NCBI GenBank assembly: GCA_007922305.1
Contig: ML677365.1
Coordinates: 19,411,241-19,475,240 of the forward strand
Length of the DNA: 64,000 nt
Direction: 5' to 3'
Origin: Dermatemys mawii
Taxonomy: Eukaryota; Chordata; Testudines; Dermatemydidae
The notes under the pieces are model-generated. The model did not search any database, was not told the origin of the DNA, and saw only the letters and a list, made by a program, of their open reading frames with translations. The stretch's first letter is position 1; every line of letters begins with the position of its first letter. Positions 35,346 to 46,922 of the stretch are shown here, piece by piece. The translations under genes were made by a program, and so were the position numbers.

Positions 35346-35997
35346 GGAGTCAGGCCTGGAGGGCGTGTAGTCAGAACCTAATGACAAAAATAACTCAAAA
35401 TAGGCTTTATTAGCCAGCGTGACTCTTCAGCTGTGCTTTCAACCAAGGTACCTTGCTCATCTGGGGTTGTAGAATCATGCTGGTCACCCACCTGCTTTGC
35501 AGTTAGGATGCAGGCTAACTCACTCAAGCACCGATAGTCCTCCAATGCCTTCCCACAATTCCCGCCATGTGCCCAGAAGGACAGAGAATTTCTCCTACAA
35601 TTCACTGATAAAGAATCATGCAGTGGCTCAGCTCACTGCAGCACAAAGAGCCTTGGGTTGTGCCCTAGAAGTCAAAGCAACACACCAAGGTGAGTGCAGA
35701 GCCTGTAATTCGGGTATAGCTTTACAGTATAGCTGCTTAGGCTAAGCCAGGTGCTCTGACCTCAGTGCTGATTGCCCAAGTTAATTATGCAGGAAAGACA
35801 TAACTTCAGAGAAGGTTTTGTCACTTTGAGAATCTTGAACTCCTTCACTGCTAGGCTCCGCTGCACTGTGATGAGAAAACACGACAGCCTCATTAGAGAG
35901 CATTGACAAATTATTGGATTATGGCATTATAATTATGACAGACTTGAGATACAGAGTAGGATTGTGGAGTTATGTTTTTCCCTTGTCACCTGTATGT
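35346..35997. other. Unique sequence
   Basis: The opposing 75- and 82-codon frames at 35378-35745 have no recognised domain. Confidence 0.5.
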
Positions 35998-36233
35998 TAG
36001 AGTTTGTCTAAAGTAGACTTTTTAATCTGGAGTTATCTAGCTGCTGATTAATTCGAGGTAGTTAACATGTTTGTAAGACCCACATATTTATTCCAGGACG
36101 CAACAGGCTCTAACAAACATTTGTAGCCTGGAACAAAATGCTTGTCCACACTAGCCTTGGCAAAGATGATAACTACCTCAGGTGAATTGGCAGTCAGTTT
36201 GAGATAAAAAGGTCTAGCATGGACAAATCTTTA
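35998..36233. mobile_element. hAT-like MITE with imperfect inverted ends
   Basis: The left end AGAGTTTGTCTAAAGTAGAC pairs with the inverted right end GGTCTAGCATGGACAAATCTT. A GTCCACACTAGCC word lies internally near 36153. The body is non-coding. No exact target duplication seen. Confidence 0.6.
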
Positions 36234-37023
36234 GGTAACATTGAAGCCATTAAATCAAGTTCATGTGTTGCCAAGATTTCAGCAATACTTCAGTATTTTA
36301 GAACAGTATTCCAAAACCTAGGTGCAAAACAACTAAAGAACTCTACCCGCAGGGCTGAACATCAGTGAGCAGAATTAGAGAGAAGGTTGGCATCTACAGA
36401 ATATAAAACAGGACTAGGTACATAAGCTGAAAGAGGTGGTCCTCAGAAGGTAAATGCTACCAGACTTTTCAAGTGAGTGTTTTAAATATTCAACTCAGTT
36501 TTCTGTGTAATAGTAAGCCTATGCGTTCTATTTATGTGATAGTATATGCAATATTATAGTCCTAATTTGTTCAGTTCCTGCTGCTTCGTTATTATACGTT
36601 AAATGTATTTGTAGTTCAGCATTATTTTTTTAAAATGTTTGCACTAGTCAATCTGGTCTAACGTTGTGGGGAAAATGATCAAAATGGCAAAATAATTCAC
36701 AAACAATTATTTGATCCAAAAAATGCCCAAAGTCACAATGAATTATTCACCAGTTCTACTGACAGCAGTAATGGCATGGGGACTGATTCTCCATTGCCCT
36801 ACACCTTATATAATCATTTACTGGCATACAAAATGAGTGTATACCAATACCATTCTGAATTTAGTAGCATTTACACATATTCTACTTAGGCATAATGCCT
36901 ACAAGAGCTTGCAGTCTAAAGAGATAGCTAGAATTGCAAGAAGGGTTATGAGATGAAAAGCACAGCCCTGTTATAACTATAACAATAACAGGTACATTTT
37001 TACATCAAGATGGCCAGTTCTCA
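36234..37023. other. Unique AT-rich sequence, no gene
   Basis: Nothing recognised. Confidence 0.5.
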
Positions 37024-39540
37024 ATGCAATTAGGTGTGTGCACGCTGCATGCACAATTCGCCAGAAGGTTTTTCCCCTAGCAGCACCCATCGGGTTGGCT
37101 CTGGAACCCCCTGGAGTTGCATGTTCTTACCGTCAGTGGCAGTCATTGGAACGGTTCGTCTCTCATCTGCAACGAGCAATCCTCTAGTGTATTTTCTGCA
37201 AATAGTTAAAGATAGTTTTAAAATTGTTGTAGTTAGTTAGTTACACATCTGGACTTGGGGCACTGGGAGGGTGTTTCCCTCCCCTGCTTCCTCATCCCTC
37301 TGCCAGGCCCGGGGCATGCCTCAGATCCAGGGGTTTTAGCTGTGCAGGGTTTGTCAGAAGCCTGTTTCAAAGGGTGACCTGCACTTGGCTTGTCTAAAGT
37401 GGTTGTGGGGAGTCCCATCAAGTAGACAGGTGCAAGATCTGTAGTAGCCTCCCCACACAAAGGATAGGGAGAGGGATCACATGCTAAAGTTGCTGCTAAT
37501 GGAAGCAGCTCTCTGCCCTCAAACTGAGTTGCGCCCCAATGACATGACACTGGGCTCGTTAGTGCCAGTGCACAGTGCGCCGCTTTGGTCTGGGAAGTGC
37601 CGAGGAAGGACTCTGGTCAGAGACTGTGGGCACCCGCATGGTGCGGGATCAATCTTGGCACCTCTCACAGTCTCCTGTCCTGAAGAAGAAGCACAGGAAG
37701 ACTGCTAGAGGGCAGTCCCCTTTCCACACACGGGAACATGAACCCAAAGGAGAGAGACCAGTGCAAGACCATACCTCCCCTCCAGCTCGCCAGCTGGCAC
37801 CATTGACTCCGGGCCCATGGAAAGAACCAATGAGCCACCAGAGCAGACCCAGGTGAAGGACTTGGACCTGTCTTCCCCACCCAAGATTTATGAGGAAGCA
37901 CAGGGCCTGATAACATTGACAGGCCCGCACTCCCCCGACCAGAGTGTCCTGAGTCTCCAAACAACTCAGAGGCCACCGGTGAAGTCCAGAGACAAGCCGG
38001 ATATGACTCAGCAACGATCTACTTTGCTCTGGCACCGGTGGGCACGGTGCTGCCATGTTCCCCATGCACAGACTCATCAAAATTTGCTGCTGCCAGCATG
38101 GAGAGGGCTAAGGGGAGTCATCTTCTCTGGGTCCCTGACCCAGCCCCGGGGCAGCCTGCCTGCTGCACCCCAATGCCCAGCTCTATGCCCCACAATCCCT
38201 CCTACACCCCAACCCTCTGTCCCAGCCTAGAGCCTGCACCCAGCATCTAACCCCCTTCCCAGAGCTGGCACCTATCCCACAACCAACCTCCCTCCCAGAG
38301 CCTGCACCCCCTCCTGCACCCCAATCCCCTGCCACATCCCAGAGCCTGCACCCAGCACCCAAACTCCATCCCAGAGCCTGCACCCAAGCCCTCTTCCACA
38401 CCCAAACTCCCTCCCAGAGCCTTAGGCAGGTGTGGGGGGAAGCGGGACTTGGACCCATTCTGGGCACCACCAAAAATTATACAAACCTGCCGTTCCTGCC
38501 AACAGACAATTCAGGACCTACAATTCAAAGGGAACACATTATTTTTGGAGAAATCAGACTCGAGACTCCACAGTGTGAAAGACTCCTGAGCCACTTTAAG
38601 ATTGCTGAGTTTGCACACCCCGCCTCCTAGCATATACAATTTAGGCCTCAATCTACAGCATGGTTATACCAGGGGCAGTTTAGGCAGGACCAGAACCATA
38701 GGCATCCCAGAATCAAGAACCGTCATTACCAACCCCAACCCCTGAATAACAGGAGGCCTGGGTCATCCAGGCAGCCTCCAAGCCTGTGGCAGACATTTTG
38801 AGAATGCACCCGAGGGCATTATGTCAACCTCTCAACTGGATCCTTCTTTCCCATTTTCAGAATGTCTATCCCATTTCTACCAAGCGTGGTCCCAAATCAC
38901 CTCAGATCATTGAGTCCTCCACAACGTAGAGATGGGATATTCTCTCCAATTTACCTCACTGAAGTCCCTGCCCCCTCTCTGACTGCACACTCCACCAGAG
39001 CTCAGGTATCTTCAGCAGCCTTCTTGGCTCAGGTATCTATTCAGGAGATATGCAGAGGCTACGTGGTCTTTGGTCCACACCTTCACTTCACGTTACGCCA
39101 TTACCTAGCATGCCATGGATGATGCATTGTTGAGAAGGGCTGTGCTTCAGTCAGGATTCCATAAACTCCAATCCCACCTCCTAGGTAAGGTTTGGGAGTC
39201 ACCTAATTGGAATTGATATGAGCAAGCACTCAAAAAAGAAAAAACAGTTACTTTCTCATAACTATTGTTCTTCAGGATGAGTTGCTCACGTCCATTCCAC
39301 CCCACGCACTTTCCCCTCTGTCAGAGTATCCGTGAAGAAGGAACTGGAGAGATGGCAGGTCGGCAGGGTCCTATGTGCAGTGCCATGAAGACACAATTCC
39401 AGGGGGCACCAGAGCCGACATGATGGGTGCTGCTAGGGGAGAAACCTTCTGGTGAACTCTGCACGCAGTGTGCACACACCTAACTGGAATGGATGTGAGC
39501 AACACATTCTGAAGAACAACAGTTACAAGAAGGTGAGTAA
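37024..39540. mobile_element. 2.5-kb DNA transposon with long terminal inverted repeats
   Basis: The left repeat, from AGGTGTGTGCACGCTGC at 37030, is inverted at the right end (39398-39490), where the same GTGTGCAC, ACCAGAAGG, CCTAGCAGCACCCAT and GGCTCTGG words recur on the other strand. The outer 60 or so bases of the right end (GAGCAACACATTCTGAAGAA, CAACAGTTAC) have no left counterpart, so the left end is truncated. A second set of the same end words at about 39200-39300 faces both ways, so the right side is duplicated or two copies abut. The interior is GC-rich and has no transposase that I can recognise. Confidence 0.7.
38190..38430. repeat. CAGAGCCTGCACCC minisatellite
   Basis: Imperfect units of about 25-45 bp built from CAGAGCCTGCACCC, CTCCTGCACCCCAA and CCAAACTCCCTCC occur at least six times. 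They create a long purely repetitive frame on each strand that should not be read as protein. It lies inside the long-TIR transposon. Confidence 0.75.
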
Positions 39541-40439
39541 CCAGGTTTTTTTTTTCACCTTCAGCTAGTCAAGGTATCTGTCTGGTGAGAGATAAGTGGT
39601 TGATTTCAACTAAACACATTAAGGTAAAAACTATAGTGCCTTATCTCCACTAGGATTTGCTTTGTATTGCAGATGTTTAGTCACCAAACTAGTTAAAACT
39701 TCACTGGAGGGGTGTCTAAGGGTTAATCTAAAGTATTCTCTTTTTTGTATGTGAAAAAGGAGTATAAAATGTCTGTGCAATTCTTAAGGAGTTATAACTA
39801 AGCCTTAGATTTTTTTTTTTTAAGCAGGCCACAGAGGACGAAATTTCAATAATCCTTGAAGAAATAAAGGAAAAATGTACATGGGTATCTGCAGCAGTAG
39901 CAATGTGACTGGGTGATATGTTGAAGGTGGAAACATTATATGCTGTCCTAGAAGCTGAGCCAGTGTGAGGATCAAAACTCAGTTCTGAATCAATAAACAT
40001 GACAGGACTCTTCACAGTATGAGTGAGCTCAAGATGACACCTCTCCAATATAAAATGAGTGAGAGACAGTTGTTTTAGCTGACAGGAAGCCCAATTAGAA
40101 TAGCCTCTGCTTTCCAACGAACTGCAGGAAGTCATTAGTCTTCCTACATTTTAGAACTGACAGTCTCAGATAGCACCAGTATTACTAAGGGGCCAGTAGT
40201 ATAAGTTTAACTGAGAAATACAGTGCACTTGTGCATCACCATTGACACTCATATGAAAACCAACAGGAAATCCACAAATCACAGCTACCACAAGCAACAT
40301 CCAGATTAGACACAGTGTCAGACTAGGAAAGATCTCCCACTACACCCCAAAATGGCTCTATAAAAAACTGATTGGCAGCCATTTGCTGCTACACACTAAC
40401 CTTACTGATGGTAGGCACCTTCAAATACCATCTGGAAAA
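39541..40439. other. Unique sequence, no gene
   Basis: A minus-strand 135-codon frame at 39728-40135 has no recognised domain. Confidence 0.5.
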
Positions 40440-41620
40440 GTGAGGTTGCTACCACCTTACCCAATAGTATTTCATAATGAACAGTGTCAAATTGCCATGG
40501 TTTCCAACCAGATCTGTACTGGGACCTGTACTGCTCAACATATTCATAAATGATCTGGAAAAACGGGTAAACAATGAGGTGGGAAAACCTGCAGACGATT
40601 ATCTTTAGTAGGTTTTTTTTTTTAAGCCCAAAGGAGACTAGGAAGAGTTACAAAGGGATCTCACAAAACTGGGTGACTGGGCAACAAAATGGCTGATGAA
40701 ATTCAATGTTGATAAATTCAAAGTAATGCAGATTGGAAAACATAATCCCAATTATACATACAAAATGACAAGGTCTAAATTAGCTGTTACCACTCGAGAG
40801 AGATCTTGATGTCATTATGGATACTTCTCTGAAAACATAAACTCAATGTTCAGAGGCAGTCAAAAAAGCCAACAGCACATTGGGCAGCATTAAGAAAGGG
40901 ATAGATAATAAGACAGAAAATATCATATTGCCTCCATATAAATCCATGGTACACCCACATCTTGAATACTGCTTACAGATTTGGTCACCCCATCTCAAAA
41001 AAGATATATTGGAATTGGAAAAAGTACATAAAAGGGCAACAAAAATTATTAGAAGTATGAAACAGCTATGATATGAGGAGAGATTAATAAGATTGGGACT
41101 TTTCATCTTGGAAAAGACGACTACATGGGGATATGTTAGAGATCTCTAAAATCATGACTAGTGTGCAGAAAGTAAATAAGGAAGTGTTATGTACTCCTCA
41201 TAACACAAGAACTAGAAGTACCAACTGAAATTAATAGGCAGCAGATTTAAAACAAACAAAAGGAAGTATTCTTCACACAACATATGGCCAACCTGTGAAA
41301 CTCCTTGCCAGAGGATGTTGTGAAGGCAAAGACTGTAACAAGGTTCAAAAAAGACCCAGATAAGTTCCTGGAAGATAGGTCCATCAATGGCTATTAGCCA
41401 GGATGGGCAGGAATGCAAAGCTATGCTCTGAAGTGTCCCTGGCCTCTGTTTGTCAGAAGCTGGGAATGGGCTACAAGGGATGGATCACTTGATGATTACC
41501 GATTCTGTTCATTCCCTCTGAAGCACCTGGCATTGGCCATTGTCGGAAGACAGGATACTGGGCTAGATGGACCATTGGTCTGAATCAGTATGGCTGTTCT
41601 TGTGTTCCTGTGTTCTAAGA
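40440..41620 (+). mobile_element. CR1 LINE, 3' half of ORF2 and 3' UTR
   Basis: Near 40530-40560 the text encodes LLNIFINDLEKRV, the region just before the CR1 RT catalytic box. The box itself is degraded (PADDYL at about 40590). A clean frame at 40880-41071 encodes MVHPHLEYCLQIWSPHLKK and LEKVHKRATKIIRSM, the RT C-terminal signature of CR1. The 3' UTR follows, with CTCTGTTTGTCAGAAGCTGG, GGATGGATCACTTGATGATT and ATACTGGGCTAGATGGACC. It is 5'-truncated and inactivated by stops. Confidence 0.9.
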
Positions 41621-42954
41621 TTAATAGTGAAGAATCACCAGCCCCACAGCTGAAAGAATGTAATTTATGACCTGAGCCAAGGAAACTTCAGTGTTGCTGG
41701 AGTGCTGACTAGGATTTCTCATGCATCTGGATAACATCAAACAGTTAGCAGTGATACAGTACACTGTTCTATTCTAATTAAGGTTCTTAAACCATGCTTA
41801 CCATAGCATCTGAACGTTTTGTGGTACCCTGTACAGGGGGACATTTGAAAATATGAAGAAGTAAAATGGAAATCAGTGAGGGTTTCTTAGTGGTATAAGA
41901 AACCAGGAGTCAACTCAGTTTTGTAGAAATTGTGTATCCTAGAACAGAAAGGACCAAGAGTAATTTTGCCAACTTTCTGAGAGTCCAAAAATTATACCTG
42001 ATTTGTGTAAAATGGAGTAAATTGCAATTAGTTGTATTTAATTTGGAGGTGTGGCCCAGAGAAGAAATCTATCATGATCCAAAAAAAGTGAATTCATGAG
42101 TCATGCCCGGTGTTACAGATGATGACAGCCATAGGCCCCACTTTGCAATTCAGTGGGCCATTTTGAGACAAGACAGAGAGGAGAAGAAATACATTTATTG
42201 CTCTGCCTGGAAGTCTTAACACTTACTACTACAATTTCTTTATGCAATGTTTAAAAAGTAGGTTATGTCTCAATGGAATGTTTAGAAGTATTTCTGATTA
42301 GGTATAATTTCTTTTCTGTATGTTTTCTCCATTATAAGTTTCTGGAGATATTTTGCACAGAAATATCTTTGTTTAAGACTTTATCTGCTCTTGCAGTTTA
42401 TTCCCCATTTGAAGTCATAATCATTTTTTTGTAACAATAGCCTCTCTGTGACATCACAGTTGTCTGTTGTGGGAATACACGGAGGAATATGAAATTAAGT
42501 GGGACTTAAGCAGCAGGAGCTGATGAATTCCTACAGTAAAGATATGGTTTCCATGCCAATAACCTTTCTAATTAAAAATTGTGATAAGAGAAATAAAGAA
42601 AATATATCTCAAATTATTAACATTGTGTCTAAATCAAATGTTGCTTTTTTCAGTTTTCTATGTAGAACAAGTGGTATTTAAAGAACATCTCATCTTTACA
42701 TAGGATGAAATTCATCCCAGTTCAGATGGCCCCACATGAAACTTAAGCACAGCGTGAAAGGCTTAATAGGTGAATAGGATTTGCATGGCCCCTCTGCACT
42801 GGGGTGAATTTCACCCATATTGATTCTCCTTATAATGTTGCCAAAGTCAGTTACACTGACTCTTTTGTGGCATTAGGAAAATCACATAGGTCTTGATCCT
42901 GCTTTTATTGAATTCAGTGACAAAACTCCCACTGATTTCAGAGGTGTGAAATTA
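41621..42954. other. Unique sequence with palindromic relics
   Basis: Possible palindromic repeat relics at about 42704-42825 (GATGAAATTCATCCCAG and GGGTGAATTTCACCCAT) and 42893-42950. No gene. Confidence 0.5.
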
Positions 42955-43035
42955 GGGAAATAACCTCTCTTGCTTTCCTCCTCTGTAAAATACTTTTACC
43001 TACTTCACAGGCCTGGTGTAGAAGTTAAGTTCTCT
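42955..43035 (-). mobile_element. MIR-like SINE fragment, inverted
   Basis: TTTCCTCCTCTGTAAAATAC and CCTACTTCACAGGCC match the MIR 3' region (TTTCCTCATCTGTAAAATGG, CCTACCTCACAGGG), which in this fragment reads in the antisense orientation. Confidence 0.6.
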
Positions 43036-43499
43036 TTTTATTTGCATCTAGAGCCTACACTAGTGGACACATTAAACTGAGATGGAGAGAAAGACAGTGA
43101 GACAGATACCAAACAAATTTACCTGAAGTATAAGTGAACCTGGGATTGGTTAAAAGGTGCCCAGTTGTGGTGGTGGTGGTGATGATTACTTGATTAATAT
43201 TTGTCCTGCAGTAAGTCCCAGTCAAGATTTAGGCCTGGTTTTGCTATACAAAACACATGAAGGGATGGTCCCTCCTGAAAGACCTTACATTCTAAGAAGT
43301 TAGGTGACATACAAGGGAAAAAGGTACAGTCAAATATATACAATTTTTATATATATATATATATAATATATATATATATACACACACACACACATACACA
43401 CACACACACAATTTTAATTTAAAATGCTTACAATTTTATTATTGCAAATAGTTATCAACTAAAGCTATCTGCCCTTCTGAGCCATCATTAACTAGCTGA
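43036..43499. repeat. Unique sequence with a (TA)n-(CA)n microsatellite
   Basis: A compound TA and CA repeat lies at 43349-43410. GACCTTACATTCTAAGAAG (about 43279) resembles an old interspersed repeat also seen near 58950 (GAGCTTACAATCC). Confidence 0.7.
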
Positions 43500-43880
43500 T
43501 TTCTTCCCAAGTGTTGCAGCAGTGAGGATTTTGGGAAGGAATCAAAAGGAGCAAAGTGTGTATCGCTCTGGCTCAGATCACGGAAGCAAAATAGGACAGT
43601 GCAGAATAAAGCTCAGAGATGTTGCTTTGAGAAGCCGACAAACTGGCAGACAAAGCTGGCCTTGTAACGAGAATGGATGAGGTAAAGGACAGCATAGTGA
43701 AAGACAAGAGCGTTTAAGTAGGAAGCAGAGTTGTGAAGGGCCCTGAATAGGTGGAAGGGAAGCTTCAGTTGGATGCTGTAAAAAGGTGAGTAGGGGAAGG
43801 GACTCAAAGGGAGATGATGCAATCAGAGATCTGGGCAAGGAAAGATGATCTCAGCAGCCATATTTTGAATAGTTTACCTT
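43500..43880. mobile_element. Unclassified ancient interspersed repeat
   Basis: Purine-rich text including TTGTGAAGGGCCCTGAATAGG, GCAATCAGAGATCTGGGCAAG, GAAAGATGATCTCAGCAGC and CATATTTTGAATAG follows the order of a repeat I know from other vertebrate sequence, but I cannot place it in a class. No coding content. Confidence 0.35.
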
Positions 43881-44178
43881 GCACACCTGGCTCTTCCAAA
43901 TTTTGCATTTTTAAGCTATTCCTGTTAGCTCCATTTACACATTTCCTCTCATTTCCCGACTTTTTATGCACTTGTGGCCTTCTCCCATCATTACTGGTCA
44001 AGTACAATATGTGACAAAAAAGAGGGATGGATTACATTACACAATTTAGATGAAAAAATCAGGCTGTATTTCTGTCTAAATTAGGCAACGACTGTGCATA
44101 CAGCATAGGTACATGAATAACACCCTGTGCAAATCAGGCCTCTCAAGATGGCAATGTTTAATATCTCTGAGTATTTAG

Positions 44179-44295
44179 GCTCCAATCCTGCAAAGACTTA
44201 TACAAGTACTTAACTTTAAGATCAAGAACGGTTCCATTGATTTAGTGCATCAATAAAGTCAAGCATGTGCTCAAGTTTTTGCAGGATCAAGGCCT
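44179..44295. mobile_element. Palindromic MITE family P1, well-formed copy
   Basis: GGCTCCAATCCTGCAAA at the left is inverted as TTTTGCAGGATCAAGGCC at the right. Inner arms ACTTAACTTTAAGA and AGTCAAGCATGTGC flank a GGTTCCATTGATTT centre. PLE copy C inserted 12 bp to its right. Confidence 0.75.
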
Positions 44296-44307
44296 TACAT
44301 AGTAGCT

Positions 44308-44319
44308 TTCTATAATCAT
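44308..44319. repeat. Target-site duplication of PLE copy C, left
   Basis: TTCTATAATCAT, repeated exactly at 47058-47069. Confidence 0.92.
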
Positions 44320-44358
44320 GGCCATTCAAAATCTCTATTTAGTCCCAAATTGATTGTG

Positions 44359-44730
44359 TCAGATTTGCAAATGAATTGCAGCTCTGCAGTCTCTCTTTGC
44401 AATCTGGACTTGAAGTTTTTTTGCTGCAAAATGCTGACCTTTAAATCTTTTATGGTGTGTTCGGTGAGGTTGAAGTGCTCTCCTACAGGTTTTTGTATAT
44501 TGCCATTCCTGATATCTTATTTGTGTCCATTTATCCTTTTTCGTAGGGACTGTCCAGTTTGGCTGATGTACATAGCAGAGGGACATTGCTGGCACATAAT
44601 GGCGTATATTATTACATTGGTAGATGTGCAGGTGAATGAACCAGTGATGGTGTGGCTGATCTGGTTTGGCCCTGTGATGGTGTTGCTGGTGTAGATGTGT
44701 GGGCAGAGTTGGCATCGAGGTTTGTTGCAT
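44359..44730 (-). pseudogene. Inverted fragment of the PLE endonuclease
   Basis: On the minus strand, within the inverted 5' arm, the frames encode the endonuclease core. In one frame it reads PSAMYISQTGQSLRKRINGHK, followed by a stop. The YIG glycine is serine here. Because the arm was made in the same insertion event as 46254-46752, differences between the two stretches are mutations since, or before in two different template RNAs. Confidence 0.85.
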
Positions 44731-44873
44731 GGATTGGTTCCTGAGTTAGAGTTATTATGGTGCAGTGTGCTGTTGCTGGTGAGAATATGCTTGAGGCTGG
44801 CAGGTTGTCTGTAGGCCAGGATGACCTAGGCCAGGATGACAGTCTGGACCTATACATAGAATGCTTCCGCTGA

Positions 44874-46166
44874 CGTGCACAGGCAGAAATTGTGGAAAAA
44901 CAACATCGCCTGCCTCACAACCTAAGTCAAGCAGAACGCAATGCTATCCACAGCCTCAGAAACAACCCTGACATCATAATCAAAGAGGCTGATAAAGGAG
45001 GTGCTGTTGTCATCATGGACAGGTCTGACTACCAAAAGGAGGCTACCAGACAACTCTCCAACACCAATTTCTACAGGCCACTTCCCTCAGATCCCACTGA
45101 AGAATATACTAAGAAACTGCACCGTCTACTCAGGACACTCCCTACACTAACACAGGAACAAATTAACATACCCTTAGAACACCGACCGGGGTTATTCTAT
45201 CTTTTACCCAAGATCCACAAACCTGGAAATCCTGGACGCCCCATCATCTCGGGCATTGGCACTCTCACTGAAGGACTGTCTGGATATGTGGACACTGTAC
45301 TCAGACCCTACGCCACCAGCACTCCCAGCTATCTCCGTGACACCACCGACTTCCTGAGAAAACTACAATGCATTGGTGACCTTCCAGAAAACACCATCCT
45401 AGCCACCATGGATGTAGAGGCTCTCTACACAAACATCCCACACAAAGGTGGAATACAAGCTGTCAGGAATAGTATCCCTGATGATGCCACAGCACAAGTG
45501 GTTGCTGAGCTCTGTGACTTTATCCTCACACACAATTATTTCAAATTTGGTGACAATATATACCTCCAGACCAGTGGCACCGCTATGGGCACCCGCATGG
45601 CCTTACAGTATGCCAACATCTTTATGGCTGACCTGGAACAACGCTTCCTCAAATCTCGTTCACTCACGCCCCTCCTCTATGTACGCTACATTGATGACAT
45701 CTTCATCATCTGGACCCATCGGAAAGAAACTCTGGAAGAATTCCACCATGATTTTAACAGCTTCCACCCCACCATCCACCTCATCCTGGACCAGTCTACA
45801 CGGGAGGTCCACTTCCTGGACACCACGGTGCAAATTAATGACGGCCACATCAACACCACCCTATACCGAAAACCTACCGACAGCTATGCCTACCTTCATG
45901 CCACCAGCTTCCACCCCGGGCACACCACACGATCCATTGTCTACAGCCAAGCACTGAGGTACAATCGTATTTGCTCCAACCCCTCAGACAGAGACCAACA
46001 CCTACAAGATCTCCACCAAGCTTTCTCAAAACTACAATACCCGCACAAGGAAATAAGGACACAGATCAACAGAGCCAGACATGTACCCAGAAGCCTGCTG
46101 CTGCAAGACAACCCAAGAAAGAAAACAACAGAACACCACTGGCCATCACCTACAGTCCTCAGTTAA
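44874..46166 (+). pseudogene. PLE reverse transcriptase (nearly complete open frame)
   Basis: An open frame runs from the codon after a TGA (44871-44873) to 46166. Counting GTG at 44892 as residue 1 (424 codons), the motifs are KEADKGG (31-37), LPKIHKP (105-111), RPIIS (116-120), MDVEALYTNIP with the first catalytic Asp (174), GTAMGT (229-234), the catalytic YIDD (266-269), FLDTTV (308-313) and LYRKPTD (324-330). All are characteristic of PLE RTs, and the palm catalytic residues are intact. The TGA interrupts LDLYIECFR*RAQAEIV, so the true start lies upstream. The first in-frame ATG is at 45015, after the KEADKGG motif. Near 46115 a deletion relative to copy A shifts the frame, so the RT ends in 14 or so unrelated residues and lacks its endonuclease. 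Confidence 0.92.
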
Positions 46167-46831
46167 AGCCTCTCCAATGCATCATCAGTGATTTACAACC
46201 CATCCTGGACAACAATCTCTCACTTTCACAGGCCTTGGGAGGCAGGCCAGTCTTGGCCTACAGACAACCTGCCAACCTCAAGCATATTCTCACCAGCAAC
46301 AGCACACCGTGCCATAATAACTCCAACTCAAGAACCAATCCATGCAACAAACCTCGATGCCAACTCTGCCCACACATCTACACCAGCAACACCATTACAG
46401 GACCAAACCAGATCAGCCACACCATCACTGGTTCATTCACCTGCACATCTACCAATGTAATAATATACGCCATTATGTGCCAGCAATGTCCCTCTGCTAT
46501 GTACATCGACCAAACTGGACAGTCCCTACGAAAAAGGATAAATGGACACAAATCAGACATCAGGAATGGCAATATTCAAAAACCTGTAGGAGAGCACTTC
46601 AACCTCACCGGACACACCATAAAAGATTTAAAGGTCAGCATTTTGCAGCAAAATAACTTCAAGTCCAGATTGCAAAGAGAGACTGCAGAGCTGCAATTCA
46701 TTTGCAAATTTGACACAATCAATTTGGGACTGAATAGAGATTTTGAATGGCAAGCTAATTACAAAAGCAGCTTCTCTTCTCTCGCTATTCACACCAGTTC
46801 AGCTGCTAGAGGAACACCTCACCCTCCCTGA
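46116..46831 (+). pseudogene. PLE GIY-YIG endonuclease domain, out of frame with the RT
   Basis: In frame +2 relative to the RT, the sequence resumes at KENNRTPLAITYSPQLKPLQ. It then has a linker, a CNKPRCQLC cysteine motif, IYAIMCQQC (GIY strand plus a second cysteine pair), YIDQTGQSLRKRINGHKSD (YIG strand, then a helix with the conserved Arg and His) and GEHFNLTGH. It ends at a stop after 46831. This nuclease nicks the target for priming. The YIG glycine is aspartate. The frame is open as far upstream as 45971, but residues before 46116 are out-of-frame RT and not part of the domain. Confidence 0.9.
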
Positions 46832-46922
46832 TTAGAGATAACAAGCTGGTTCAGCCTCATTGGACTAACCGTGTTATCTCCCACCTGGTTCTTGCCTACC
46901 TATTTATACCTGCCCCTGGATA

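Noticed and set aside
37649..38473. Several frames of 96-143 codons on both strands
   Set aside because: They lie in the GC-rich, partly minisatellite interior of the long-TIR transposon and have repetitive, low-complexity translations.
43349..43410. A Z-DNA or origin-like element at the TA/CA tract
   Set aside because: A compound microsatellite is enough to explain it, and nothing adjacent suggests function.
45448..45957. 169-codon plus-strand frame overlapping the PLE RT
   Set aside because: It is a shadow frame of the reverse transcriptase. The RT frame holds all the catalytic motifs.
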